A DNA stretch of 64,000 nucleotides from Lutibacter sp. (GCF_030692605.1 NZ_JAUYUD010000041.1:1-64000), one strand, 5' to 3'. Counted from the first letter of the stretch, positions 1 through 9,240 are shown. A program made the numbers and translations. The notes: a model not told the origin generated them from the sequence alone.

Positions 1-2
1 AT

Positions 3-122
3 TGGATAAATGAAAAAACTCAAATCCAAAATGCAAGTAAAGTCAGGTCGTTTAAAGGTTTAATTGTACATATATTTGGAAAACTTGCTGCTTGTTTTTT
101 AAAGCCAATTGTTAACCCTTAA
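3..122 (+). CDS. C-terminal end of an unidentified CDS that begins left of the window (39 codons open from the edge)
   Basis: Frame 3 is open from the window edge (WINEKTQIQNASKVRSFKGLIVHIFGKLAACFLKPIVNP, then TAA at 120-122). No recognisable motif. Confidence 0.35.
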   Translation, partial: WINEKTQIQNASKVRSFKGLIVHIFGKLAACFLKPIVNP

Positions 123-175
123 TTCGCATTATTAATTAAAAATAGAAAGAATTGATACTTTATATTTTTATTACT

Positions 176-880
176 TTATTTAACTGGCGCAATGGAATCT
201 ACTTTTGTGTTTAAACTATCAACCACAGCTTCAGGCCAAATTATATCTCCTTCCGCAGCCTTAGGAGCTGCTGGTTTTGTCCCTTGCATTGAAATAATAT
301 AACTTGATAAAAGCTGTCTCTCCTCTTTACTAAGAGTACCTTCCCATGCAATCATTCCTTTTCCTGGTCTTCCACCTTTTGCTATTGTGTTAAAAATACT
401 TTTCATGTCTCCACCTAAAATCCATTGGTTATCCGTTAAATTTGGTCCAACACTTCCTCCTAAGTCGGCTAAATGACAAACAACACAGGTTTTAGTTGTA
501 AAAAGTTCCTTTCCTTTTGCTAAATCTTCTTCGCTTGTTAAAACTTCTAAATTTTCTGTACTAAATAATTGAGGATTATCTGCTTTGTATTGCTCGACCG
601 CAGCTTTAGCATCAGTCATTTCAGTATTAAATTCATCGAACTGATTGTATTTATCAAACCCAAAAATCATAACATAATAAAAAATACTTGCAGCTATGGT
701 AATATAAAAACCATATAACCACCAAGGTGGCAACACGTTATCAAGCTCTTTGATTCCATCATAATCGTGGTCCAACAAAATATCTTCTTCGGTACCTAAA
801 TCATGGGCTTTAGTCAAAGATTTCCAAAACTTTTTCCATCCCGATATATTTTCTGAATTCTTATTCATTGTTAGTTTCAT
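176..880 (-). CDS. ccoP: cbb3-type cytochrome c oxidase subunit III (CcoP), c-type cytochrome
   Basis: N-terminal HDYDGIKELDNVLPPWWLYGFYITI typical of CcoP; haem motif CVVCH; last gene of the cco operon. Confidence 0.93.
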   Translation of the reverse strand: MKLTMNKNSENISGWKKFWKSLTKAHDLGTEEDILLDHDYDGIKELDNVLPPWWLYGFYITIAASIFYYVMIFGFDKYNQFDEFNTEMTDAKAAVEQYKADNPQLFSTENLEVLTSEEDLAKGKELFTTKTCVVCHLADLGGSVGPNLTDNQWILGGDMKSIFNTIAKGGRPGKGMIAWEGTLSKEERQLLSSYIISMQGTKPAAPKAAEGDIIWPEAVVDSLNTKVDSIAPVK

Positions 881-1058
881 TTAAATTGTTGTTATTATCT
901 AAAGGTAGTTGACTTACTTCATCAATATTTTTTTTAGGCATTTTGTAAACAAAAAACAGCATTGTAACAAAAACCGTAAAAAACAATAATAATGAGATTA
1001 TTGGGTAAATTTCAACCCCACTAATACTTTCTAAATTATGTTTTATAAATTTCAACAT
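861..1058 (-). CDS. ccoQ: CcoQ/FixQ-like small membrane subunit
   Basis: 65 aa with one TM helix, located between ccoNO and ccoP and overlapping ccoP. Confidence 0.65.
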   Translation of the reverse strand: MLKFIKHNLESISGVEIYPIISLLLFFTVFVTMLFFVYKMPKKNIDEVSQLPLDNNNNLNETNNE

Positions 1059-1063
1059 AGATC

Positions 1064-3232
1064 CTATTTTAATGCTGTAGCATTTACTTTAATATCAGTT
1101 CCTAAACGTTGTAGATATGCAATTAAAGCTACAATTTCTTTATTTTTAATATTACTTGAACTATAATTTTTAACAAATTCTGGATCTTGTCTTAAATTAT
1201 CTTCAATTAATTGTGCTTGAGCTAATAAAGATTGCTTTGCATTTTTAATATCTTCTTCAGAATAAGGTACACCTAATTTTACAAGTGCTGCCATTTTCTT
1301 TTCTAAATCCGAAGCGTTTAGGTCATTTTTAATCAACCAAGAATAACGAGGCATAATTGACCCTGGAGAAGTAGATCTAGGATCTAACATATGGTTAAAA
1401 TGCCAGCTATCGTTATATTTTCCACCAATTCTATGTACATCTGGTCCAGTTCTACGAGAACCCCATAAAAATGGGAAATCATATACAAATTCACCAGCCT
1501 TAGAATATTCACCATAACGTTCAACTTCCGAACGGAATGGACGAATCATTTGAGAGTGACAGTTATTGCATCCTTCACGTATGTATAAATCCCTACCTTC
1601 AAGCTCCAATGGAGAATATGGCTTAACGCTTGCTATAGTAGGAATGTTTGATTTAACTAAGAACATTGGAACAATTTCGACCAAACCACCAATTAATACT
1701 GCAACGGTTGTTAGCACTGTGAATAAAACTGTTTTTCTTTCTAACCATGTATGTAAACCTTCTCCAGCAACTCGTTGACCACTAATTTTTTTCAATGGTG
1801 CTGCTTCTGCTAATTCATCTTCTACTTTAGATCCTGCTTTTGCAGTTTTTATAACGTTAATTGCTAATAAAATAAAACCTGTTAAATACAACGTTCCTCC
1901 AATTGCACGCATTGCATACATAGGTAAAACTTGTGTTACAGTTTCTAAAAAGTTACCATAAACAAGGGTTCCATCGGCATTAAACTGTTTCCACATAAAT
2001 GCTTGTGTAAAACCTGCTACATATAAAGGAATTGAGTAGAACATAATACCTAAAGTACCTAACCAAAAGTGCGTATTTGCCAATTTTTTAGAATACAATT
2101 CGGTTTTCCATAATTTAGCAGCCAAATAATAAATAATACCGGCAACCATAAATCCGTTCCACGCTAAAGCGCCAATATGAACGTGCCCAACAATCCAATC
2201 TGTATAATGTCCAATTGCATTTAACGATTTAAATGAAAGCATAGGACCTTCAAAAGTTGCCATTCCATACCCTGTAATTGCAACCACAAAGAATTTTAAA
2301 ACTGGATCTTCACGAACCTTGTCCCAAGCTCCTCTTAATGTTAATAATCCATTAATCATACCTCCCCAAGATGGAAAAATTAACATAATGGAAAAAACAG
2401 TTCCAAGATTCTGAGCCCATTCTGGTAATGCGGTATATAATAAATGGTGAGGTCCAGCCCAAATATATAAGAAAATTAATGTCCAAAAATGTATAATGGA
2501 TAACTTATATGAATAAACGGGTCTATTCGCGACTTTTGGTACAAAATAGTACATTAATCCTAACACTGGTGTGGTTAAGAAAAATGCTACTGCATTATGC
2601 CCATACCACCATTGTATTAGTGCATCTTGTACACCTGCGTAAATTGAATAACTTTTAAACCCAGATACAGGCATTTCGAGGTTATTAAATATGTACAATA
2701 TTGCAACTGTAATTAAAGTGGCAATGTAAAACCAAATTGCAACATAAATATGGCGTTGTCTTCTTTTTAAAATTGTGCCAATTAAATTAATCCCAAATAC
2801 TACCCACACTAGCACAACAGCTATATCTATAGGCCATTCTAACTCAGCATATTCTTTAGAAGAAGTTAAACCTAATGGTAAAGTAATGGCAGCGGCTACA
2901 ATAATTGATTGCCATCCCCAAAAATGAATTCTACTTAAAACATCATTAAACATTCTTGCTTTAAGTAACCTTTGAGTTGAATAATAAATTCCAAGGAAAA
3001 TACCATTACCTACGAAGGCAAAAATCACCGCATTGGTATGTAAAGGTCTCAAACGACCAAAACTTAACCACGAAAATGCATTGTCTGTTCCTGCAAATTC
3101 TAATAAACCTGGGAAAATAAATAGTAAAGCCACTAAAAGCCCTACTAACATACCTACAACACCCCAAAGTATTGTTGCCCAAAGAAACATTTTTACGATT
3201 TTATTATCATAATAAAATTGTTCTTTTTCCAT
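1064..3232 (-). CDS. ccoN: cbb3-type cytochrome oxidase, fused CcoN-CcoO (subunits I and II)
   Basis: His-rich multi-TM subunit I (RLRPLHTNAVIF, WWYGHNAVAFFLT, VGHVHIGALAWNGF) followed by a mono-haem domain with GCNNCHSQMIRPF. Confidence 0.95.
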   Translation of the reverse strand: MEKEQFYYDNKIVKMFLWATILWGVVGMLVGLLVALLFIFPGLLEFAGTDNAFSWLSFGRLRPLHTNAVIFAFVGNGIFLGIYYSTQRLLKARMFNDVLSRIHFWGWQSIIVAAAITLPLGLTSSKEYAELEWPIDIAVVLVWVVFGINLIGTILKRRQRHIYVAIWFYIATLITVAILYIFNNLEMPVSGFKSYSIYAGVQDALIQWWYGHNAVAFFLTTPVLGLMYYFVPKVANRPVYSYKLSIIHFWTLIFLYIWAGPHHLLYTALPEWAQNLGTVFSIMLIFPSWGGMINGLLTLRGAWDKVREDPVLKFFVVAITGYGMATFEGPMLSFKSLNAIGHYTDWIVGHVHIGALAWNGFMVAGIIYYLAAKLWKTELYSKKLANTHFWLGTLGIMFYSIPLYVAGFTQAFMWKQFNADGTLVYGNFLETVTQVLPMYAMRAIGGTLYLTGFILLAINVIKTAKAGSKVEDELAEAAPLKKISGQRVAGEGLHTWLERKTVLFTVLTTVAVLIGGLVEIVPMFLVKSNIPTIASVKPYSPLELEGRDLYIREGCNNCHSQMIRPFRSEVERYGEYSKAGEFVYDFPFLWGSRRTGPDVHRIGGKYNDSWHFNHMLDPRSTSPGSIMPRYSWLIKNDLNASDLEKKMAALVKLGVPYSEEDIKNAKQSLLAQAQLIEDNLRQDPEFVKNYSSSNIKNKEIVALIAYLQRLGTDIKVNATALK

Positions 3233-3266
3233 ACTGATGTCTAATTAATTGTTAGTTATTATATAA

Positions 3267-3440
3267 TTATTCTTGATTTTTCTTATTTTCTTCTGAAACT
3301 AGCTCGTCATCAAAAAGCATACGTACAGATGGCGTGTACGTATCTTCGTATTGTCCAGATTTTACAGCTTTTAAAAAGGCTATAAAAAAAAACACGGCAA
3401 CAACAACGCTGACGCCGATAGTAATGTAGATTACTTCCAT
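3267..3440 (-). CDS. ccoS: cbb3 oxidase maturation protein CcoS (57 aa; below the size cutoff of the supplied ORF track)
   Basis: Translated by hand: MEVIYITIGVSVVVAVFFFIAFLKAVKSGQYEDTYTPSVRMLFDDELVSEENKKNQE. TM helix followed by GQYEDTYTPSVRMLFDDE, typical of CcoS; immediately upstream of ccoNO. Confidence 0.9.
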   Translation of the reverse strand: MEVIYITIGVSVVVAVFFFIAFLKAVKSGQYEDTYTPSVRMLFDDELVSEENKKNQE

Positions 3441-3478
3441 TTTTTTTAGTTACTAGTTTTTTAGCTTTTGCTAATATA

Positions 3479-3486
3479 CAAATGTA
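3479..3486 (-). promoter_or_regulatory. Candidate Bacteroidota -7 element TACATTTG (consensus TAnnTTTG) for ccoS-ccoNOQP
   Basis: Exact match to TAnnTTTG on the minus strand, 38 nt before the ccoS start; palindrome centred 33 nt upstream. Confidence 0.6.
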
Positions 3487-3508
3487 ATTTTTTTGTTAAA
3501 AATATGAA

Positions 3509-3522
3509 ATGATAATTATCAT
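3509..3522. promoter_or_regulatory. FNR-like palindrome ATGATAATTATCAT upstream of ccoS
   Basis: Perfect 14-bp inverted repeat containing TGAT-N4-ATCA (FNR consensus TTGAT-N4-ATCAA); identical copy at 5976-5989. Confidence 0.7.
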
Positions 3523-3556
3523 ATTTCGATTTTTTAAACTCGGAATTTAATCCTCT

Positions 3557-5926
3557 TTATAATTTTTTAGATACAAAATTGGTTAAAATTGTGACATAAA
3601 CTACAATTGTGATAGAACTTAATGGCATTAAAATAGCAGCTACAACAGGTTCTAATTGCCCTGTTAGAGCGAAATATAGCCCAATTACATTGTATAATAA
3701 TGAAAAAATAAAACTTGATTTTATTATTGAAACCGTTTTATTAGATAATGTTAAAAACTCTGGTAATTTGTTAAAAAGTTTAGCATCTAAAATAGCATCA
3801 CAAGCCGGTGAGAATACATTTACATTTTCTGAAATAGATATACCAACATTACTTTGGGCAAGAGCCCCAGAGTCATTTAAACCATCCCCAACCATCATTA
3901 CATATTCACCTTTTTCTTGTAATTTTTTTACAAAATTTAATTTATCTTCTGGCTTCTGATTAAAATAGAAAATTATATTTTTAGGAAGTATTTTTTCTAA
4001 ATGTGCCTTCTCACCTTCATTATCACCAGATAAAATAATCAATTTATATTTTTGATTTAAAATTGCAAATACATCATTTAGTCCATTTCTATAACTATTT
4101 TTAAAAACATAACTTCCTCTAAAATCGTTGTTGATGTTCACATTTATAGCGGTTTCATTCAATGCATTTTCTGTATTTCCTACAAACCCACTTGAGCCTA
4201 ATTTAATGGTTAAATTTCCAATTTTTCCAACAATTCCCTTTCCAACAACTTCTTCAAAACTTTCAGGCTTATCAATGTTCAAATCACTTTCAATAAACGA
4301 ATAAAGCGCCCTACTTAGGGGATGATTTGAAGCCCTTAAAAGTGATTTTATCGCTATTTTTTCCTTATCATTTAAATTTGTTCCTCTGTAAACAATATTT
4401 GATTCTTTCGTTGATGTTATAGTGCCTGTTTTATCGAAAATAATTGTGTTTATTTTTGCTATATTTTCGATGGTAACAGCATTCTTAACATAAAATTTTT
4501 TATAACCAAAAATTCGCAACATATTTCCCAATGAAAAAGGAGCCGATAGTGCCAACGCACACGGGCATGCAATAATAAGAACTGCAGTAACTACATTAAT
4601 TACCATTTCAGGTTGATAAAAATACCAAAAAACACCCGCAACAATAGAGATGCTTAAAATAGCAATCGTAAAATATTTGCTCATTGTATCAGTTATGTTT
4701 TTAATACCAATTGTATCAACTTTTTTGAACACATCATTTCCCCAAAGTTGGGTAAGGTAACTTTGAGAAATAGTACTAATTACTTCCATTTCAATGGCAC
4801 CTTGAGTTTGTTTTCCTCCTGCATATATTTTATCACCTGAATTTTTAACAACCGGGTTAGATTCCCCTGTAACAAAACTGTAATCAATTGAAGCATCTCC
4901 AGTAATCAAAATTCCATCAACAGGTATTAACTCTTCATTTCTAATTAAAAGTCGGTCGCCTTTTTCAATAGCATTAACGGGTATATTACTTTCAATTCCA
5001 TTAACAATTTTTGTAACGGCTATTGGGAAATACGACTTATAATCTCTCTCAAACGACAAAAAATTATAGGTTTTTTGTTGAAAAATTTTTCCTAATAATA
5101 AAAAGAAAACCAACCCAGTTAAGCTATCAAAAAAACCTGTTCCAATGTCTAAAACAATTTCAATAGTACTTCTAAGAAATAACACCGTAATACCCAAAGC
5201 AATGGGAACATCAATATTTAAAATTTTATGTTTTAACCCTTTATACGCTGATGAATAAAATCCTTTAGCCGAGTAAAAAACAACTGGAACCGACATTGCA
5301 AACATGAGCCATCTAAATAAATGTTTATATTTTTCAAGCCAAAACTCATCGACCTGAAAATATTCTGGAAAAGATAGCAACATTATATTTCCAAAAGCAA
5401 AAGCGGCAATGGATAGTTGATACAACAACGTATTATCTATGACGCTTACATTTCCCTCTGCATTTTCTAAACTAATATATGGCTCATAGCCAATAGAAGA
5501 AATTAATTCAGCAATTTGTTTTAAAGAAATTCTTGAATTTGCAAATGTAATTCGTATTTTTTTTTGAGGAAAATTAACCAAAGAAGTAGTAACTCCTCCA
5601 TTTAATTTATTTAAATTTTCTAATACCCATATACAAGAGCTGCAATGAATGCCTGGTATATAAAAAGTTATAACTGAAATTTCATCATCATTAAATTCAA
5701 GTAATTTATCTTTAATGTCTTCATTATCAAGATAATTAAATTTCCCTCTAAGTTCTTTTGGAATATTTCCTGGTGAAGACTCTAAATCGTAATAACAAGT
5801 TAAATCGTTACCATTTAAAATTTCAAAAACAGTTTTGCAACCGTTACAGCAAAAATTCTTTTGCTCAAATTCAATAACAGTTGTTTTACAATCTGTGCCA
5901 CAATGGTAACAACTATTAGCTGCCAT
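3557..5926 (-). CDS. ccoI: Heavy-metal (Cu) P1B-type ATPase CcoI/FixI; ORF track start 5959, proposed start 5926
   Basis: N-terminal CYHCGTDC metal site, HCSSCIW HMA motif, TGES, CPCALALS, DKTGTIT, MVGDGLNDSGAL. Start MAANSCYHCG lies just downstream of a predicted -7 box. Confidence 0.92.
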   Translation of the reverse strand: MAANSCYHCGTDCKTTVIEFEQKNFCCNGCKTVFEILNGNDLTCYYDLESSPGNIPKELRGKFNYLDNEDIKDKLLEFNDDEISVITFYIPGIHCSSCIWVLENLNKLNGGVTTSLVNFPQKKIRITFANSRISLKQIAELISSIGYEPYISLENAEGNVSVIDNTLLYQLSIAAFAFGNIMLLSFPEYFQVDEFWLEKYKHLFRWLMFAMSVPVVFYSAKGFYSSAYKGLKHKILNIDVPIALGITVLFLRSTIEIVLDIGTGFFDSLTGLVFFLLLGKIFQQKTYNFLSFERDYKSYFPIAVTKIVNGIESNIPVNAIEKGDRLLIRNEELIPVDGILITGDASIDYSFVTGESNPVVKNSGDKIYAGGKQTQGAIEMEVISTISQSYLTQLWGNDVFKKVDTIGIKNITDTMSKYFTIAILSISIVAGVFWYFYQPEMVINVVTAVLIIACPCALALSAPFSLGNMLRIFGYKKFYVKNAVTIENIAKINTIIFDKTGTITSTKESNIVYRGTNLNDKEKIAIKSLLRASNHPLSRALYSFIESDLNIDKPESFEEVVGKGIVGKIGNLTIKLGSSGFVGNTENALNETAINVNINNDFRGSYVFKNSYRNGLNDVFAILNQKYKLIILSGDNEGEKAHLEKILPKNIIFYFNQKPEDKLNFVKKLQEKGEYVMMVGDGLNDSGALAQSNVGISISENVNVFSPACDAILDAKLFNKLPEFLTLSNKTVSIIKSSFIFSLLYNVIGLYFALTGQLEPVVAAILMPLSSITIVVYVTILTNFVSKKL

Positions 5927-5946
5927 TTCGTTTTCTTTTATTTTGG

Positions 5947-5954
5947 CAAAACTA
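5947..5954 (-). promoter_or_regulatory. Candidate -7 element TAGTTTTG for ccoI
   Basis: Exact TAnnTTTG match on the minus strand; palindrome centre 32 nt upstream. Confidence 0.5.
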
Positions 5955-5974
5955 TTCAATTATTTTTTCATTGG

Positions 5975-5990
5975 AATGATAATTATCATT
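5975..5990. promoter_or_regulatory. FNR-like palindrome AATGATAATTATCATT between ccoI and fnr
   Basis: Perfect 16-bp inverted repeat; 14-bp core identical to the site upstream of ccoS. Confidence 0.75.
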
Positions 5991-5998
5991 AATATTTG

Positions 5999-6006
5999 TA
6001 CATTTG
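5999..6006 (+). promoter_or_regulatory. Candidate -7 element TACATTTG for the fnr-like gene
   Basis: Exact TAnnTTTG match, 38 nt before the proposed ATG at 6044. Confidence 0.5.
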
Positions 6007-6043
6007 CGCACTATTACAACTATTAATACAAAATCAAATAGGT

Positions 6044-6730
6044 ATGTCGAAATGCGGACAATGTATTATAAAAAGATTTAATTCATTGCAAACTTTATCG
6101 CAGGAAGAACTTGAAAAATTTTCAGATCATAAAACAACTTTAATAATTAAAAAAGGTGAAAATTTAATGACTGAAGGGAGTGCGATTAATGGATTATACT
6201 GTATCCGAGATGGAAAATGCAAATTAACCAAACTCAATACCAATGGTAAAGAGCAAATTATTAAATTTATTAAAGGTGGCGATATATTAGGACAACGGTC
6301 TATTTTGAGTGACGAACCTGTTGGTTTAAATGCAATTGCTTTGGAAGATATGCATGTATGCTTTATTCCAAAAGGTGATATTTTAGATACCATTAGGGAA
6401 AACCCTCAGTTTTCATTAAATATTATGAAAAATATTTCTCACCAACTAAATGCAGCTAATAATTCTATCTCACAAATGGCTCAAAAACCAGTGAAAGATA
6501 GATTAGCCGATACCCTACTTAATCTTGAAGAAATTTTTGGAATTGACAATGAAGATTGCATAGACGTTATTTTAACAAGAGAAGAAATCGCAAATACAAT
6601 TGGTACAGCCACGGAATCTGCCATTAGGTTATTATCAAATCTAAAAAAAGATAATGTTATAGATTTAATTGGTAAAAAAATTAAAATAATAAACAAAAAT
6701 GCCCTTAAAAATATTTCTGAAGGGTATTAA
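6044..6730 (+). CDS. Crp/Fnr family transcriptional regulator; ORF track start 5996, proposed start 6044
   Basis: cNMP-binding-type N-domain plus HTH_Crp (ILTREEIANTIGTATESAIRLLSNLKKDNVI). N-terminus MSKCGQCIIKRFNSL typical of the Bacteroidota cco-linked regulator. Confidence 0.92.
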   Translation: MSKCGQCIIKRFNSLQTLSQEELEKFSDHKTTLIIKKGENLMTEGSAINGLYCIRDGKCKLTKLNTNGKEQIIKFIKGGDILGQRSILSDEPVGLNAIALEDMHVCFIPKGDILDTIRENPQFSLNIMKNISHQLNAANNSISQMAQKPVKDRLADTLLNLEEIFGIDNEDCIDVILTREEIANTIGTATESAIRLLSNLKKDNVIDLIGKKIKIINKNALKNISEGY

Positions 6731-6737
6731 AACTTTT

Positions 6738-6794
6738 AATATTTCACAAAAAAAACCTTTTATTAATTTTAAAAGGTTTTTTTTGTGAAATATT
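6738..6794. terminator. Bidirectional terminator with a 25-bp perfect stem between convergent genes
   Basis: AATATTTCACAAAAAAAACCTTTTA / TAAAAGGTTTTTTTTGTGAAATATT, 7-nt loop. Confidence 0.9.
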
Positions 6795-6800
6795 TTTTTT

Positions 6801-8051
6801 TTAAGACGCCATCATAGATGCTGCAATTTTTTTATAAATTCCATTTTCTAATTTAGTACGAATTGCAGAAAATGAATCTATAGTTACTTTTACATCTTCT
6901 AAAGTATGGGTAGTGGTTGGTATTAACCTTAAAATAATTAAGCCTTTTGGTATAACTGGATACACTACTATAGAACAGAAAATTCCATAATTTTCACGTA
7001 AATCGTGTACCATTGCCATTGCTTCAGGAATATCGCCTTCTAAAAATACTGGAGTTACACAAGTATTGGTATTTCCAATGTTAAATCCTTTTGAGGTTAA
7101 GCCATTTTGCAAGGCGTTTACATTTTCCCATAATTTAACTTTCAATTCAGGCATCGTTCTAAGCATGTCTAAACGTTTTAACGCACCTTTAACCATAGAC
7201 ATAGGTAAAGATTTCGCAAACATTTGAGACCTCATATTGTATTGTAAATACTGAATTACATCTTTATCTGCAGCAAAAAATGCTCCAAAGCCAGCCATAG
7301 ATTTTGCAAATGTTGCAAAGTAAACATCAATCCCATCTTGTACTCCTTGTTCAAAACCAGCACCTCTACCTCCTTCACCTAAAGTTCCAAAACCATGAGC
7401 ATCGTCAACTAAAAATCTAAAATTAAATTTCTCTTTTAAAGCAACTATTTCTTTTAGTTTTCCCTGCTCTCCGCGCATTCCAAATACCCCCTCTGAAATT
7501 ACTAAAATTCCTCCACCTGTTTCTTCTGCAATTTTAGTGGCTCTATGTAAATTTTTCTCTAGACTTTCAATATCGTTATGTTGATACGTAAATCTTTTTC
7601 CGTGATGTAATCTAACACCATCAATAATACAAGCATGTGAATCAATGTCATACACAATTACATCGTGCTTAGTTACTAATGCATCTATTGCAGACACCAT
7701 TCCTTGGTATCCAAAATTAACTAAATAAGCTGCTTCTTTATTTACAAACTCAGCACATTCACGTTCTAATTGTTCATGAAAATTTGTATGACCAGACATC
7801 ATTCTTGCGCCCATTGGTGCAGCCATTCCATATTCAGCCGCAGCTTCTGCATCTGCTTTTCTAACTTCAGGATGATTGGCTAAACCCAAATAATCATTAA
7901 TACTCCATGTAATAACTTCTTTCCCATTAAAAAACATTCTGTTAGAAATTTCCCCCTCTAATTTAGGAAAAACATAATAACCTTCAGCTTGTTTTGCCCA
8001 ATTTCCCAATGGCCCCTTATCTTTAATTATTCTTTCAAATAAATCTTTCAT
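6801..8051 (-). CDS. Alpha-oxoamine synthase family PLP enzyme (serine palmitoyltransferase / 8-amino-7-oxononanoate synthase-like); candidate cysteate fatty-acyl transferase
   Basis: SINDYLGLANHPEV, GARMMSGHTNFHEQLE, FLVDDAHGFGTLGEGGRG, FATFAKSMAGFGAFFA (PLP Lys). Adjacent to a cysteine-synthase-like gene. Confidence 0.85.
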   Translation of the reverse strand: MKDLFERIIKDKGPLGNWAKQAEGYYVFPKLEGEISNRMFFNGKEVITWSINDYLGLANHPEVRKADAEAAAEYGMAAPMGARMMSGHTNFHEQLERECAEFVNKEAAYLVNFGYQGMVSAIDALVTKHDVIVYDIDSHACIIDGVRLHHGKRFTYQHNDIESLEKNLHRATKIAEETGGGILVISEGVFGMRGEQGKLKEIVALKEKFNFRFLVDDAHGFGTLGEGGRGAGFEQGVQDGIDVYFATFAKSMAGFGAFFAADKDVIQYLQYNMRSQMFAKSLPMSMVKGALKRLDMLRTMPELKVKLWENVNALQNGLTSKGFNIGNTNTCVTPVFLEGDIPEAMAMVHDLRENYGIFCSIVVYPVIPKGLIILRLIPTTTHTLEDVKVTIDSFSAIRTKLENGIYKKIAASMMAS

Positions 8052-8153
8052 ATAAAATAATTTAGCATAAAATGTAATTTTTAATACAAATTTTTAATGT
8101 GTGCAAAGTACGTTATTTTTTTTCTTGTTATCAAATGTTTACTAAGCAAAAAA

Positions 8154-8174
8154 AGACTTAATTTAGTTAAGTCT
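8154..8174 (-). terminator. Rho-independent terminator for the gene at 8203-9240
   Basis: AGACTTAA-TTTAG-TTAAGTCT hairpin followed on the minus strand by a T-run (A-run at 8147-8154). Confidence 0.75.
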
Positions 8175-8202
8175 CTTTAATTATTTTTTTAAAAATTAAT
8201 AT

Positions 8203-9240
8203 TTATTTTATGAACTCTATTTCGTTTTGAGCTTGTTTTTGGCTGTCAAAAAAACCTTGTTCACTCATCCAATCATCTGAATATATTTTTTCCATATACC
8301 TCGAACCGTGATCAGGTAAAATCAACACAACTTTTGAATTTTCATTAAACATATTTTTTTCGGCATATTGCATAGTAGCTTGCATTACTGCACCGCTAGT
8401 ATAACCAGTAAATAACCCTTCTGACAAGGCAAGTTCTCTTGCTTTGTGAGCGGCAGCTTCATCTGTTACCTTTTCAAAATAATCTATTAAGTCAAAATCT
8501 GTTGCCGATGGAATTAAATTTTTTCCTAAACCTTCAATCCGATACGGATATATTTCTTTGGTATCTAATTCTCCTGTTTCGTGGAATTTTTTAAGTATCG
8601 ATCCATAAGCATCAACCCCAAGAATTTTAATAGTAGGATTTTTTTCTTTTAAAAACTTTGCAACACCAGAAATGGTTCCTCCAGTACCGCTTGCAGCAAT
8701 TAAATGAGTTATTTCACCATTGGTTTGCTCCCAAATTTCTGGTCCCGTAGAATTATAGTGAGCTTCAACATTCAATTGATTAAAATATTGATTTATGTAT
8801 ACAGAATTAGCCGTTTCAGCATGAAGTCTTTTTGCAACTTCATAATAAGAACGAGGATCATCTGCATCCACATGGGCAGGACAAACATATACCTTCGCTC
8901 CCATTGCTTTTAACATATTAATTTTCCCTGGTGAAGCTTTTGAACTAACCGCTAAAATGCAATTGTATCCTTTAATAATACTAACCAAAGCTAAACTGAA
9001 TCCTGTATTTCCAGAGGTGGTTTCAATAATGGAACTTCCTTTTTTAAGAATTCCTTGTTTCTCGGCCTGTTCAATTATATGCAATGCAATTCTATCTTTC
9101 ATAGAATGTCCAGGATTAAATCCTTCATACTTAGCATAAAATTGACCAGAAATATTTTTGGTGATTTTGTTTAACTTAATTAATGGAGTATTACCAATAA
9201 GATCTAAAACAGTGTTGCTTATACCTTTATTTTTTGTCAT
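8203..9240 (-). CDS. Cysteine synthase / CBS-like PLP enzyme; candidate cysteate synthase
   Basis: [26 protein letters not shown] (PLP Lys), [60 protein letters not shown]. Confidence 0.85.
   Translation of the reverse strand: MTKNKGISNTVLDLIGNTPLIKLNKITKNISGQFYAKYEGFNPGHSMKDRIALHIIEQAEKQGILKKGSSIIETTSGNTGFSLALVSIIKGYNCILAVSSKASPGKINMLKAMGAKVYVCPAHVDADDPRSYYEVAKRLHAETANSVYINQYFNQLNVEAHYNSTGPEIWEQTNGEITHLIAASGTGGTISGVAKFLKEKNPTIKILGVDAYGSILKKFHETGELDTKEIYPYRIEGLGKNLIPSATDFDLIDYFEKVTDEAAAHKARELALSEGLFTGYTSGAVMQATMQYAEKNMFNENSKVVLILPDHGSRYMEKIYSDDWMSEQGFFDSQKQAQNEIEFIK

Noticed and set aside
1566-1778. 70-aa plus-strand ORF antisense to ccoNO
   Set aside because: Lies wholly within a strong conserved CDS on the other strand; no motif.
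3609-3959. 116-aa plus-strand ORF antisense to ccoI
   Set aside because: Mirror of the ATPase coding frame; no independent support.
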